From positions 434,001-498,000 of the forward strand of contig JADJDJ010000002.1 in the NCBI GenBank assembly GCA_016702745.1: 64,000 nucleotides of DNA, in the 5' to 3' direction. The position numbers and the translations under genes were made by a program. The notes under the pieces are model-generated. The model made no database searches, was not told the DNA's origin, and saw only the letters and a list, made by a program, of their open reading frames with translations. The DNA comes from Chitinophagaceae bacterium. GTDB taxonomy: Bacteria > Bacteroidota > Bacteroidia > Chitinophagales > Chitinophagaceae. Numbering within the stretch: the first letter of the stretch is position 1; each line of letters starts with the position of its first letter. Below are positions 44,629 to 52,897 of this stretch, piece after piece.

Positions 44629-45039
44629 ATGGAGCTGCGGATATTCAGTAAACGAATCATGATTGCCGGTACATTACTGATCTGGATGATCAAGTACGGG
44701 CTGCGCCCCAATCTTTTATTCCCCGATCCGATAAGTTTTTTCCTGGGCATCGCCCCTAATTTCCTGGGGTCTTTTCTATTACCCTTTGGCGCCTGCTGGT
44801 TCTTTGGCGGAAGAGAGTGGTACCTGTCCCGTTTTTTTCGTATCCGGAATCAGGGGGAACTTAAACAGTTTTGCCTGCTGGGTTTTTTACTACTGCTGAT
44901 CAATGAATACCTTCAACTGATACCGGTATTCGGAAGAACCTTTGATTATTTTGATATCCTGTTTTCGATTGCGGGGCTGGGTCTCGGTTACAGGGTATTC
45001 GGCCGAAAGTTGCAACAAACATACACGCTATCTGCTTAA
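44629..45039 (+). CDS. VanZ-like membrane protein
   Basis: 136 residues with four hydrophobic segments. The segment NEYLQLIPVFGRTFDYFDILFSIAGLGLGY matches the conserved end of VanZ-like proteins, in which a Glu and a GRTFD segment lie between the last helices. The family has inner-membrane proteins of mostly unknown role. Its stop codon overlaps the end of the convergent DUF4440-like gene by four bases. Confidence 0.6.
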   Translation: MELRIFSKRIMIAGTLLIWMIKYGLRPNLLFPDPISFFLGIAPNFLGSFLLPFGACWFFGGREWYLSRFFRIRNQGELKQFCLLGFLLLLINEYLQLIPVFGRTFDYFDILFSIAGLGLGYRVFGRKLQQTYTLSA

Positions 45040-45458
45040 CTGCTGTGATCGGCTACGATCACCCATTCTCCGTTTATTTTCCGTACCAGCAGATTATAAT
45101 GACCGCTGATATCTCCAATGCTTCTCTTCAGGTACCATTTACCCACGATAAAATAATATTGTTTGGACACCCGGATCATTTTGATCTGTTTGGTCGTTAA
45201 TTTTCCCATGGCCGCTGTATCGGGATAACCCTTTTTATAATTCTCCAGTGTATTCTGGTAACCATAGGTCACGCCGCTCTTGCCAATAAACATCAGGGAA
45301 TCATTTTCCCAGTAACCTTTCATAAAACCACTCACATCACCCCGGTTCCAGGCCTGGTTCTGTGTATCCAGCATTTTAAGGATGGCTTTTTCATCTTTAG
45401 ATTGTGCCGCCAGCAGGTAACTGCTGCCTAATAAAAAAAGACTGAGCAGGAGCTTCAT
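45036..45458 (-). CDS. Secreted DUF4440 / SnoaL-like protein
   Basis: 140 residues with a signal peptide ending YLLAAQ. The mature domain is the NTF2-like fold: ILKMLDTQNQAWNRGDVSGFMKGYWENDSLMFIG at the start and HYNLLVRKINGEWVIVADHSS at the end match DUF4440. Members are often small-molecule-binding proteins or isomerase-like; the function of the secreted ones is not known. It is read from the strand opposite VanZ-like and ends against it. Confidence 0.85.
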   Translation of the reverse strand: MKLLLSLFLLGSSYLLAAQSKDEKAILKMLDTQNQAWNRGDVSGFMKGYWENDSLMFIGKSGVTYGYQNTLENYKKGYPDTAAMGKLTTKQIKMIRVSKQYYFIVGKWYLKRSIGDISGHYNLLVRKINGEWVIVADHSS

Positions 45459-45500
45459 GATTTTTATTTTGAGGTAAGTTAACTAAAAGAAGGGAACCCG

Positions 45501-45893
45501 TTAATGGTTGCAGTCATCACTATGGGCATGATTATGTACCCGGCAGGAACGGAAATTAATCAGGTGAGCCGTAATGATCAGGATCACACCGGGAATCAGC
45601 AGCCACAACTGGTATTCATGAAAAACCTGTTTCAGTACCAACAGGGTAAAACCCAGTGAAAAAACAAGAAAGGGCCGCAGACTATGATGGTGTTTTTTAA
45701 ACCCATGATAAAATGAATAAGACCCCACAACAAAGGCCAATGCGATCATCCCCACTTCAAATCCGGGGTTATCAATAATATTCATTCCAAACAAAGGCAG
45801 GCTGCTCAGAAACAAAGGCAGGAGGGCACAATGAATGGCACAGGCCAGTGAGGCCCCGATACCCAATGCATCCCAATTGACTTTAAGTTTCAT
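45501..45893 (-). CDS. MerC-domain membrane protein
   Basis: 130 residues from the ATG at 45893. Four membrane helices; the first carries CAIHC, the vicinal cysteine motif of MerC that can bind Hg(II) or another soft metal. The C-terminus is His/Cys-rich (SCRVHNHAHSDDCNH), suggesting metal binding. In Bacteroidota MerC-like proteins sit near Fur/Zur genes and probably handle zinc or a related metal in the inner membrane. The predicted transcription start lies within a few bases of the ATG, so its mRNA may be nearly leaderless. It diverges from the SCO1-Fur pair. Confidence 0.85.
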   Translation of the reverse strand: MKLKVNWDALGIGASLACAIHCALLPLFLSSLPLFGMNIIDNPGFEVGMIALAFVVGSYSFYHGFKKHHHSLRPFLVFSLGFTLLVLKQVFHEYQLWLLIPGVILIITAHLINFRSCRVHNHAHSDDCNH

Positions 45894-45901
45894 GAAGCCT
45901 G

Positions 45902-45959
45902 CAAAAATACAAAAAAGCAACAATGTTGCAAAATGAAAGGTCTTCCTTTGTTAACTTTG
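45902..45959. promoter_or_regulatory. Divergent promoters around a Zur/Fur-like palindrome
   Basis: GCAACAATGTTGC (45917-45929) has 6-bp arms around one base and is flanked by A runs. On the minus strand a TTTG box (complement of CAAA at 45929-45932) and TATTTTTG (complement of 45902-45909) are spaced by 19 bases, an ideal Bacteroidota promoter for merC, with the palindrome inside the spacer. On the plus strand TAACTTTG (45952-45959) is a perfect -7 box for the SCO1 gene. The downstream Fur-family protein is the likely repressor. Confidence 0.6.
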
Positions 45960-45976
45960 CTCTCAAATCATGCAGT

Positions 45977-46619
45977 ATGTCAAAAAAGGGATGGATCCTG
46001 GTGGGTTTTTTTACGGTTTTGGTTCTGATATTCTATTTTGCCCTGACCCGGTTGATTCCCGGTTTTGATAAAAAGAAAGTGGCACCGGTGAGTACGGTAA
46101 AAGCCTTCTTCTTTACCAATCAGGATGGGCAGCAGGTAACTGAAAAAATGTAGCAGGTAAAGTTTATGTGGCGGAGTATTTTTTACCAATTGCAAGGGCA
46201 TTTGTCCGAAGATGAATAATAATATGCGACTGGTTTATGATGCCCTGAAAGATGAAAAAGATTTCCTGATCCTTTCACATACCTGTGACCCGGAGAATGA
46301 TACGGTTCCCCGGATAAAATGGTATGCCGATTCCATGAAAGTGGATACCAAAAAATGGATTTTTCTAACGGGGCGAAAGGATAGTCTGTATAATATGGCC
46401 CGCGGTAGTTATACCATCGACGACCCGGCCAATAACATGAAGAATATTGATGATGATTTTCTGCACACGCAGTTCTGGGCCCTGGTGGATAAGGCAGGAG
46501 ATGTACGCTATGTGTATGATGGATTAAAAGAAAGTGAAGTGAAACAACTGATCCGGAAAGCACGTAAACTGCTGGAGGAAGATCCGGAACAAATCATCAA
46601 AAGAGAGAAAGAACAATAA
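45977..46619 (+). CDS. SCO1/SenC-family copper chaperone (two frameshifts)
   Basis: The start encodes a membrane anchor (about residues 5-25). The frame breaks in a run of six A at 46143-46148 (seven expected) and again in a run of six T near 46179-46184 (seven expected). Restored, it reads TEKNVAGKVYVAEYFFTNCKGICPKMN, giving the copper motif CKGICP; LSHTCDPENDT in the third part has the matching His. SCO proteins deliver copper to cytochrome c oxidase CuA, or act as thiol reductants. The stop overlaps the fur-type start (TAATG). Total length, about 214 residues, is normal. Confidence 0.8.
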
Positions 46620-47053
46620 TGCAACTGGCAAAAGATATAACCCTGGCCATTGCCGCCACACTCAAAAGACATAACCTGAGTGTAACGGAGAGCCGTAAAC
46701 GAATTTTACAGATATTCCTGGAAGAGAAGGGGGCCCTGGCGCATGGCGATATTGAAAAAAGGGCAGGTGAAAAATTTGACAGGGTCACCATCTATCGTAC
46801 CCTGCAAACCTTTCTGGAAAAAGGAATCATTCATAGCATCCCCACGGCAGATAACGCCATCCGTTATGCACTTTGCAAAGACCAGTGCTCCTCCGGACAT
46901 CACCACGATCATCATATTCATTTTATCTGCAATAACTGTCAGCGTACTTATTGTCTGGATGATGTAGTAACACCGGAAATCAAAATGCCCAAGGGCTACC
47001 AGGCCAGTCATGTGGAAGTGGTGGTAGAGGGGGTTTGTAAGGACTGCAGGTAA
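46619..47053 (+). CDS. Fur-family regulator, probably Zur
   Basis: 144 residues. Winged helix-turn-helix (about residues 15-80, with RVTIYRTLQTFLEKGI as recognition helix) followed by a dimerisation domain with GHHHDHHIHFICNNCQ and a closing CKDC. The two CxxC pairs form the structural zinc site and the His cluster the regulatory metal site. Zur represses zinc uptake and related genes when zinc is abundant; Fur and PerR are the alternatives. Coupled to SCO1 and placed opposite merC; a palindrome between them is the likely operator. The start uses the overlapped TAATG. Confidence 0.85.
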   Translation: MQLAKDITLAIAATLKRHNLSVTESRKRILQIFLEEKGALAHGDIEKRAGEKFDRVTIYRTLQTFLEKGIIHSIPTADNAIRYALCKDQCSSGHHHDHHIHFICNNCQRTYCLDDVVTPEIKMPKGYQASHVEVVVEGVCKDCR

Positions 47054-47115
47054 GTTGAAAATTGAAAGTGGAAAGTTGAAAATAGTTCAAGCGGGAGGCA
47101 GGTTCTTTATAGATT

Positions 47116-47190
47116 TTCTTAGCGTCCTGGCGTCTTGGCGGTTAAATATCTCTGCGTAAACGCTGCGCTCTCTGCACCTCTGCGGTGAAA
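47116..47190 (-). repeat. TTAACCGC-family repeat, inverted
   Basis: TTCTTAGCGTCCTGGCGTCT and TGGCGGTTAA match the reverse complement of the repeat family, followed by a CTCTGCGTAAACGC / CTCTGCACCTCTGCGG stretch. It occupies part of the 350-base gap between the fur-type gene and the M3 peptidase gene. Confidence 0.55.
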
Positions 47191-47217
47191 ATTTCTTTAT
47201 CTGGACCCCGCCCCACC

Positions 47218-47246
47218 CGCCTTCGCCAAGGCTATGGCGGGGGACT
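47218..47246. repeat. CCGCC...GGCGG palindromic unit
   Basis: CCGCCTTCGCCAAGGCTATG followed by GCGGG forms a hairpin with arms CCGCC/GGCGG and an inner GCC/GGC pair. A related unit lies near 29636-29665 in inverse orientation, so this is a dispersed REP-like palindrome. Confidence 0.5.
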
Positions 47247-47251
47247 AAAAA

Positions 47252-47284
47252 TAAAGCCCCGCTGTAGAAACAACGGGACTTTTT
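47252..47284 (+). terminator. Probable bidirectional terminator
   Basis: AAAGCCCCG and CGGGACTTT pair with one mismatch around CTGTAGAAACAA, and a T run follows on the plus strand. It can end the SCO1-fur transcript and, from the other side, contribute to the end of the peptidase gene. Confidence 0.5.
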
Positions 47285-47403
47285 GGTTAAGGCTCTGATT
47301 AGTAGCTATGTGAAAATGCAATGAAGCATTTTAAATTCGAATCCAAAAATAGGTGCTTAGAGGTACATCTTCCAAATTTAGGGCATACCACTTTTGTGGT
47401 ATT

Positions 47404-49125
47404 TTAGTTAAGAGTATCCAGTTCCTCTTTAACAAATTGCATCAACTCACGGATAGCGGCAGGCGAAAAGTCGAACTGAAGCCCCGCCGCCTTAAAAAGT
47501 TCAGGCAAAGTACGTGTCCCGCCCAATTCCAACGCCGAAATATAATGTTGCAACGCCATTTCCGGATCCAGTTTATACTGCTTCCATAAACCAATGGCAC
47601 CCAATTGCGCAATCCCATATTCGATATAATAAAACGGCACTTCAAAAAGATGCAGTTGCCTTTGCCAGCCAAACAGCCGGTAGTTTTCCAATCCGCTGAT
47701 ATCAATTACCGGAGAGGTAAACTCATCCAGTATTTTTACCCAGGTCGCTGCCCTCTCTTCCAGGCTATGTGAAGGATTTTCATACACCCAGTGCTGGAAT
47801 TTATCAATCGTGGCAATCCAGGGGAAAATCGTGATCACTCTTTCTAATTGCTGTTCTTTAGCTCTTTTCAGTTCTTCGGTTGTATTGAAAAAAACCGTCC
47901 AGTGATCCATGCTGAATAATTCCATGGACATACTGGCCACTTCAGCAATTTCAGTTGGATATTCTTTAAAACCGGTCAGCTCCAGTTCATGTGCCAGAAA
48001 GGAATGAATAGCATGTCCGCCCTCATGCACCATCGTGGTAACATCATCCAGGGTACCGGCCGCATTCATGAATATAAAAGGCGCACCACTTTCAGCTAAA
48101 GGACAATTATAACCTCCCGGGGCCTTTCCTTTACGGCTTTCCAGATCAAGATGACCCATTTCCTTCATCTTGCGGAGACAATCTCCGAAAAATGGTTTTA
48201 ACTGATTGAAACAATCAATCGTCTTTTGTGTCAGCTCTTCACTATTTGAAAATGGACGGAGCGGAAGGATACCGGCCGGTTCTGCTTCCACATCCCAGGG
48301 ACGAAGGGTATCCAGCCCCAGTTTTTTCTTTTTGAGTTCATATAACTGATTCACCAGCGGCATCACATGCAGTTTAACCGCTTCATGAAACTGATAACAA
48401 TCTTCCTTGCTGTAATCAAACCGGCCCAGTTCGGTAAAACGAAAATCCCGGTAATTACTAAAACCGGTATTAACTGCTACCTGATGACGTTTTTGCAGCA
48501 GATCGCTGAACAGGGTGTTCAGTTCTTCTTTATCCTGTAAACGTCGTTGATTAATCTGATGATACACTTCTTCCCGCAGACTACGATCCGGATCTTCCAG
48601 GAATTTGGCGGCCTGTTGTAAAGTATATTCCTGTCCATTCACCGTAACCGTCATTTTTCCCGAGATCACCCCAAACTGTTGTTGCATCACATTCAGTTCT
48701 GCCTGCAGTGGAATATTGCTTTCGCGGAAGAGGTCGATATTCTTGCGGACATTCCGCAGGTAGGTAAAATATTTTTCCCGGTCCAGCTGACCGCTCAAAG
48801 GATGATCCACCAGTTTGCGGTTGAGCCGGTCGGAATATGGCTGGATCCTTGGCTGGATTTCCATCATGAAGAAATTAAAGGACTCCTCCAGTGCTTTATT
48901 CTCCGTATCACAGGTCATCCGGATCTGCCGCCAGCAAACATCTTCGCTGATCGCAGCTTCCAGTTCACTGGCTTCTTTCAGCCATTCTTCCAGAGCGGGA
49001 AGAGAGTTGATTTCTCTTTCTTCCAGATTTTTAAAATAAGGCTCGAGTGTTTCCCAGTTACTGATGGTAAAATCAGCGGGGAGAAAATGGCGGGGTAATT
49101 TTTTGATATCAGCGCTATAGTTCAT
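47404..49125 (-). CDS. M3-family oligoendopeptidase F-like metallopeptidase
   Basis: 573 residues, cytoplasmic (no signal peptide). The zinc motif HEGGH (His367, Glu368, His371) is followed by the Glu ligand in EVASMSMELF. The layout, with an N-terminal helical lobe and the catalytic motif in the second half, is that of the M3 family (oligoendopeptidase F / PepF), which degrades oligopeptides of about 6-20 residues. Its start lies just after a terminator-like hairpin of the upstream gene, so it is probably transcribed alone. Confidence 0.92.
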   Translation of the reverse strand: MNYSADIKKLPRHFLPADFTISNWETLEPYFKNLEEREINSLPALEEWLKEASELEAAISEDVCWRQIRMTCDTENKALEESFNFFMMEIQPRIQPYSDRLNRKLVDHPLSGQLDREKYFTYLRNVRKNIDLFRESNIPLQAELNVMQQQFGVISGKMTVTVNGQEYTLQQAAKFLEDPDRSLREEVYHQINQRRLQDKEELNTLFSDLLQKRHQVAVNTGFSNYRDFRFTELGRFDYSKEDCYQFHEAVKLHVMPLVNQLYELKKKKLGLDTLRPWDVEAEPAGILPLRPFSNSEELTQKTIDCFNQLKPFFGDCLRKMKEMGHLDLESRKGKAPGGYNCPLAESGAPFIFMNAAGTLDDVTTMVHEGGHAIHSFLAHELELTGFKEYPTEIAEVASMSMELFSMDHWTVFFNTTEELKRAKEQQLERVITIFPWIATIDKFQHWVYENPSHSLEERAATWVKILDEFTSPVIDISGLENYRLFGWQRQLHLFEVPFYYIEYGIAQLGAIGLWKQYKLDPEMALQHYISALELGGTRTLPELFKAAGLQFDFSPAAIRELMQFVKEELDTLN

Positions 49126-49144
49126 ATGAATCGATTGATAAAAG

Positions 49145-49190
49145 AAAAAGCTACAGACAAACCTGTATGGGTATTGTCCTGTAGCTTTTT
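49145..49190 (-). terminator. Terminator of the DUF5606 gene
   Basis: AAAAAGCTACAG and CTGTAGCTTTTT form a 12-bp stem with a 22-base loop; the minus-strand reading ends in T after the stem. It lies between the end of the DUF5606 gene and the start of the peptidase gene. Confidence 0.8.
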
Positions 49191-49206
49191 CAATGATAAA
49201 ATCTTT

Positions 49207-49695
49207 TTATTCTGCTTTTTTCTTGCGCGTAGTCTTCTTTTTAGGTGCTTCTTCCACTACAGGTGTTTCTTCAGGAGCAGCTACTTCTTCTGCTTCCTCC
49301 TCTTCAGGTACTTCGCTGAGCTTTAACTCCACCTTATTCTTTTGCAACTGGCTCAGCCATTTCACCATTTTCTTCATATCACTGGCATATACCCTTTCAA
49401 AATCCATATCGGGGTACACTTTTTCAAAATATTTTTTGATGGCGGCTGCGTCTTTTTCGTCGGGCAGTTTCACACCGGCACTATCCATGGCCTTGAGTAC
49501 CTCCACCAGGTTCACATTATCCTGAACGGTATAGATTTCGATACTTTCCAGGTGTGAGAAATTGTGTACCCGGCTGGAAACGAAACGGGTCGTTTTGTCT
49601 TCCAGAGAGCGAACGATGGCTCCATCTGTTTTACTGCTGATCAGTTCAAATAAACCGGGTAATCCGGTAACGGCAACGAGCTTGCTGTATTCCAT
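49207..49695 (-). CDS. DUF5606-family protein with charged tail
   Basis: 162 residues, cytoplasmic. The N-terminal domain (about residues 1-60; YSKLVAVTGLPGLFELISSKTDGAIVRSLED) and the helical middle (about 65-115) match DUF5606, found in Bacteroidota with unknown function. The C-terminal tail is first acidic (EEEEAEEV) and then lysine/arginine-rich (KKKTTRKKKAE). It precedes the M3 peptidase gene but is separated from it by a terminator. Confidence 0.82.
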   Translation of the reverse strand: MEYSKLVAVTGLPGLFELISSKTDGAIVRSLEDKTTRFVSSRVHNFSHLESIEIYTVQDNVNLVEVLKAMDSAGVKLPDEKDAAAIKKYFEKVYPDMDFERVYASDMKKMVKWLSQLQKNKVELKLSEVPEEEEAEEVAAPEETPVVEEAPKKKTTRKKKAE

Positions 49696-49842
49696 AAGTT
49701 TTGTGATTATTAAGGGGATGCAAGATACTTGATTCCTGCAAAAGGCTGATTTGAAAATTATAGGGCCCCTTTTCGAACGGTTTTGCTATTTTCAGCGTCC
49801 TATTTGACGGAAACACAATTTTTAATTCACAATCAATATTTC

Positions 49843-50256
49843 ATGAAGAAAGTATTATTTGTCCTGACAGCCTTTTTTAGCCTGGCCATGGCTGCTTCTG
49901 CCCAGGGTGGTGGTGGTTTTCCTCGCCGGACGGCTGAAGAAAGGGCGGCGGCCATCCACCAGAAACTGGATAGTGCCTTTAAACTGGATGCAGCGACCCT
50001 GGCCAAAGTGGATACGGCCCTGACCGCTTTGTATAAAGCCCAGGATGCCAAAAGACAGGAAATGATGGCGGGTGGAATGCCTGACCGGGAAACCTTCCAG
50101 GCTGAAATGAAGAAATTCTCTGATGCTCAGTCAGAAATCCTTAAAGCCGTACTGAATAAAGATCAGTATGAAATCTGGAAAGAAAAGATTGCTCCTTCCA
50201 TGCGTGGCCCAAGGCCTGGCGGTGGCGGTGGACCTCCTCCTGGTGGTGGCAATTAA
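49843..50256 (+). CDS. Secreted Spy/CpxP-like helical protein
   Basis: 137 residues from the ATG at 49843. A signal peptide (MKKVLFVLTAFFSLAMAASAQ) precedes a helical domain with TAEERAAAIHQKLDSAFKLD and AQDAKRQEMM, which resembles the LTXXQ/Spy-type periplasmic chaperone layout. The C-terminus is Gly/Pro-rich (RPGGGGGPPPGGGN). Small Spy-like proteins are common in Bacteroidota and may act as stress chaperones. A terminator follows. The upstream extension to 49783 is not protein-like. Confidence 0.75.
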   Translation: MKKVLFVLTAFFSLAMAASAQGGGGFPRRTAEERAAAIHQKLDSAFKLDAATLAKVDTALTALYKAQDAKRQEMMAGGMPDRETFQAEMKKFSDAQSEILKAVLNKDQYEIWKEKIAPSMRGPRPGGGGGPPPGGGN

Positions 50257-50279
50257 GCCGGACTGGTAAGAAAAGACTG

Positions 50280-50318
50280 AACCGTTTTGCTGAAAAGCAA
50301 AGCGGTTTTTTATTTTAT
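50280..50318 (+). terminator. Rho-independent terminator
   Basis: AACCGTTTTGCT and AGCAAAGCGGTT form a 12-bp stem with one G-T wobble, a GAAA loop and a following T run. It closes the Spy-like gene. Confidence 0.85.
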
Positions 50319-50395
50319 CTTGTTAAGAGGTAATAGTCAATGACAGGCGGACTACTAAACAACCGACTGGAATTGTCTATTTATAAACCACAGCC

Positions 50396-50908
50396 ATGCG
50401 AAAATTATGTCTCATACCCATCTTCCTGTTTTCTTTTGCCCTGCAGGCCCAGCTGCCCTGTTCCAAACCTGCATTTCGCCAGTTTGATTTCTGGATCGGC
50501 GAATGGGAGGCTTTTGGACTAAAAGGAGCGAAGGCCGGTGACAGTAAAATCAGTGTGATACTGGATAGTTGCGTGATCCTGGAAGAATGGACCAGTGCGG
50601 GTGCCCAACAAGGACTGATCTATACCGGGAAAAGCTTTAACTCCTACAATGCAGCCACCCGTCAATGGCAGCAAACCTGGACGGACAATACCGGGAATAC
50701 CACAGAATTCTTACGGGGAGAAGGAAGTGATGGAAAAATTATTTACTATGCGGATAAAGTAACCGGACCGAAAGGAGAGGTTTTTATGCGCCGACTCAGT
50801 TTTACAAAACTCAGTGCAGATAAAGTAAGGCAGTTGGGTGAAAGAAGTGATGATGCTGGTAAAACCTGGGTGGTTGAATATGATCTGGAATACAGAAGAA
50901 AAAAATGA
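50396..50908 (+). CDS. Secreted DUF1579-like protein
   Basis: 170 residues with a signal peptide (MRKLCLIPIFLFSFALQAQ). The opening of the mature part (FRQFDFWIGEWEAFG) and the repeated beta strands match DUF1579-type small lipocalin-like barrels. The function is unknown. Its stop codon overlaps the start of the next gene (ATGA at 50905), so the two are translationally coupled. Probably periplasmic. Confidence 0.75.
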   Translation: MRKLCLIPIFLFSFALQAQLPCSKPAFRQFDFWIGEWEAFGLKGAKAGDSKISVILDSCVILEEWTSAGAQQGLIYTGKSFNSYNAATRQWQQTWTDNTGNTTEFLRGEGSDGKIIYYADKVTGPKGEVFMRRLSFTKLSADKVRQLGERSDDAGKTWVVEYDLEYRRKK

Positions 50909-51545
50909 TAAGGGCAGTACTTATAATCAACCTTTTTTTTATATCACTTACTGCCTGCCGGCAGAAAACGAAGGACTTTTTTACCGGCACAATCAGGTAT
51001 CAATATACATATAGCAGTAATACACTCAATGCAGATTCACTGGCTGAATCCAGGCCGGCTGCCGCGGTATTCCGCTATGATCTCGCCGATTATCAGAGTA
51101 TGTTCACGGGAAAGGATACGATCATCTATTATTATGCAGGAAAAAAAATAAGGCGCTCAGTGCCGCCGGAAATCCGGTCAGCTTTTCCTGTGAAGACTAT
51201 GGACAAGTCACCGATTCCGTTCTATCTGTAAAATTATATGATACTACAGAAAAAGTATTGGGCTATACCTGTCGGGTGCTGGAAATACAGAAAAAAAATT
51301 CATGGGTGCAGTATTTCGTAGCGAAAGATCTGCAGATTGCTCCGGATACTTACGAGCGGCATGTTGCTTACAACTGGGACGTTTATGGTAAAGAAGCAAA
51401 AGGCGGATTGATCCTGAAACTTGAACACAGGTTTCTTCGCTTTACAATGAAAGGGGAAGTAAGATTCCTGGAAAAGAGCAATAACCCGGCTTTTCGGGCA
51501 CTGGAAATCGATCCGGTATTTTTTGAAAAAATTTGCCAGAATTAA
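50905..51545 (+). CDS. Lipoprotein of unknown family (frameshifted)
   Basis: A lipoprotein signal ends at TAC (LTACRQ). The frame breaks in a run of eight A at 51141-51148; with nine A it reads KKNKALSAAGNPVSFSCEDY and continues to the stop at 51545. The second part has VLGYTCRVLEIQKK and ends FFEKICQN. About 213 residues in all. It overlaps the DUF1579-like gene by four bases. The mature domain looks like a beta-rich periplasmic protein similar to GLPGLI-type proteins, but this is weak. Function unknown. Confidence 0.6.
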
Positions 51546-51782
51546 ACTGGCAGTGATCATATTTGATCTTTATTTCGGGGTCTAATACCATCTCTAAATG
51601 GCTGTATTGTCCACTGCCATTCTTATATATATTTTATTTTCCGGTTCTGGAATGCCTTTAAATGAGCAATTCCCGTGATAAACGGCATCCCTGCACCGGT
51701 AAATTTCTGTACCTTAATCGGCCCTGAAACTACCGGTTTGCTTTCAGGGTCCGGAATATCAACTTCATAACAACCAACCAAC

Positions 51783-52895
51783 ATGAAAAAACTGCAGTTA
51801 CTTTTCGCTGTTCAAATCATTTTTGCAACCCTGAACGCACAAATGGATGTACCTCCCAGCGGTGGTAATCCAAGGGCCATGGTTTCGGAAGAAGTGGGTA
51901 TCACATCAATTACCATTAAATATGGCCGGCCGGATGTAAACAAAAGAGAAGGCAAAGTATATGGGGAAGGAAAGCTGGTTACATACGGGTTTAGCACCAC
52001 GAATTTTATCACCAATGGCAATACCTCTCCCTGGCGGGCCGGTGCGAATGAAGCCACAACGATCAGTTTTGAACATGATGTAAAAGTGGAAGGAAAAGAT
52101 ATTAAAGCCGGAACCTATGCTTTATTCATGTCCATGGGTGCCGATAAAGCCACCCTGATCTTTTCAAAAGAAGTGGATGCCTGGGGCAGTTTTTATTATA
52201 AAGCAGAGGATGATGTGCTGCGGGTGGAGGTAACGGTTGTTCCGTTGGAAAAATCGGTGGAATGGCTCAAGTATGAATTCACAGAGCATGGAGAAAAGCA
52301 TTGCCGGATTTCAATGCAATGGGAAAAATTATCCGTTCCTTTCCGGGTGGATGTGGATGTTGACAATATTGTAATTGCTCGTTTGAGGGAGCAGGTGACC
52401 AGTCAGAAAGGATTCAACAGTAATAATATGCTGCAGGCGGCACAATACTGCCTGAATAAAAATATCAATCTGGAAGAAGCTTTGCAGTGGAGTATCCGGG
52501 CCATTACCGGTTTCCAGGGGCAAAAGAGTTTTATCACCCTGCGTAACCTGGCCAATGCCTATGATAAACTGAAAAGAACAGCACAGGCAGATTCCACCAT
52601 GGATGAAGCGCTCACCATTGCCACGGCTAACCAGTACACTGCTTATGGCCGGCAGCTGATCACGCAAAAAAGACTGGACCGGGCTATGGCAGTATTCAAA
52701 GCCAGCGAAAAAAGATATGGCGACAGCTGGGGTGTAAATAATGGGCTGATGAGTGGTTTTAGCGCACAGGGTGATTTCAAAAAGGCGTTGCAGTATGCAG
52801 AAAAAGCACTGGCCCAGGCACCCAGTGAAGGAGCCAAAGGAATATTGCAGGGACAAATTACCAAACTGAAAGAAGGAAAAGATATCAATCAATAA
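51783..52895 (+). CDS. Secreted DUF2911-TPR protein
   Basis: 370 residues with a signal peptide ending TLNAQ. Residues about 25-165 are a DUF2911 domain (ITSITIKYGRPDVNKREGKVYG, WRAGANEATTISFEHDVKVEG, AGTYALFMS). The C-terminal half is three to four TPR-like repeats (LRNLANAYDKLKRTAQADSTMDEAL, KKALQYAEKALAQAPSEG). The domain pair is common in Bacteroidota, with unknown function; periplasmic location is expected. Two bases separate its stop from the next gene. Confidence 0.85.
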   Translation: MKKLQLLFAVQIIFATLNAQMDVPPSGGNPRAMVSEEVGITSITIKYGRPDVNKREGKVYGEGKLVTYGFSTTNFITNGNTSPWRAGANEATTISFEHDVKVEGKDIKAGTYALFMSMGADKATLIFSKEVDAWGSFYYKAEDDVLRVEVTVVPLEKSVEWLKYEFTEHGEKHCRISMQWEKLSVPFRVDVDVDNIVIARLREQVTSQKGFNSNNMLQAAQYCLNKNINLEEALQWSIRAITGFQGQKSFITLRNLANAYDKLKRTAQADSTMDEALTIATANQYTAYGRQLITQKRLDRAMAVFKASEKRYGDSWGVNNGLMSGFSAQGDFKKALQYAEKALAQAPSEGAKGILQGQITKLKEGKDINQ

Positions 52896-52897
52896 CT

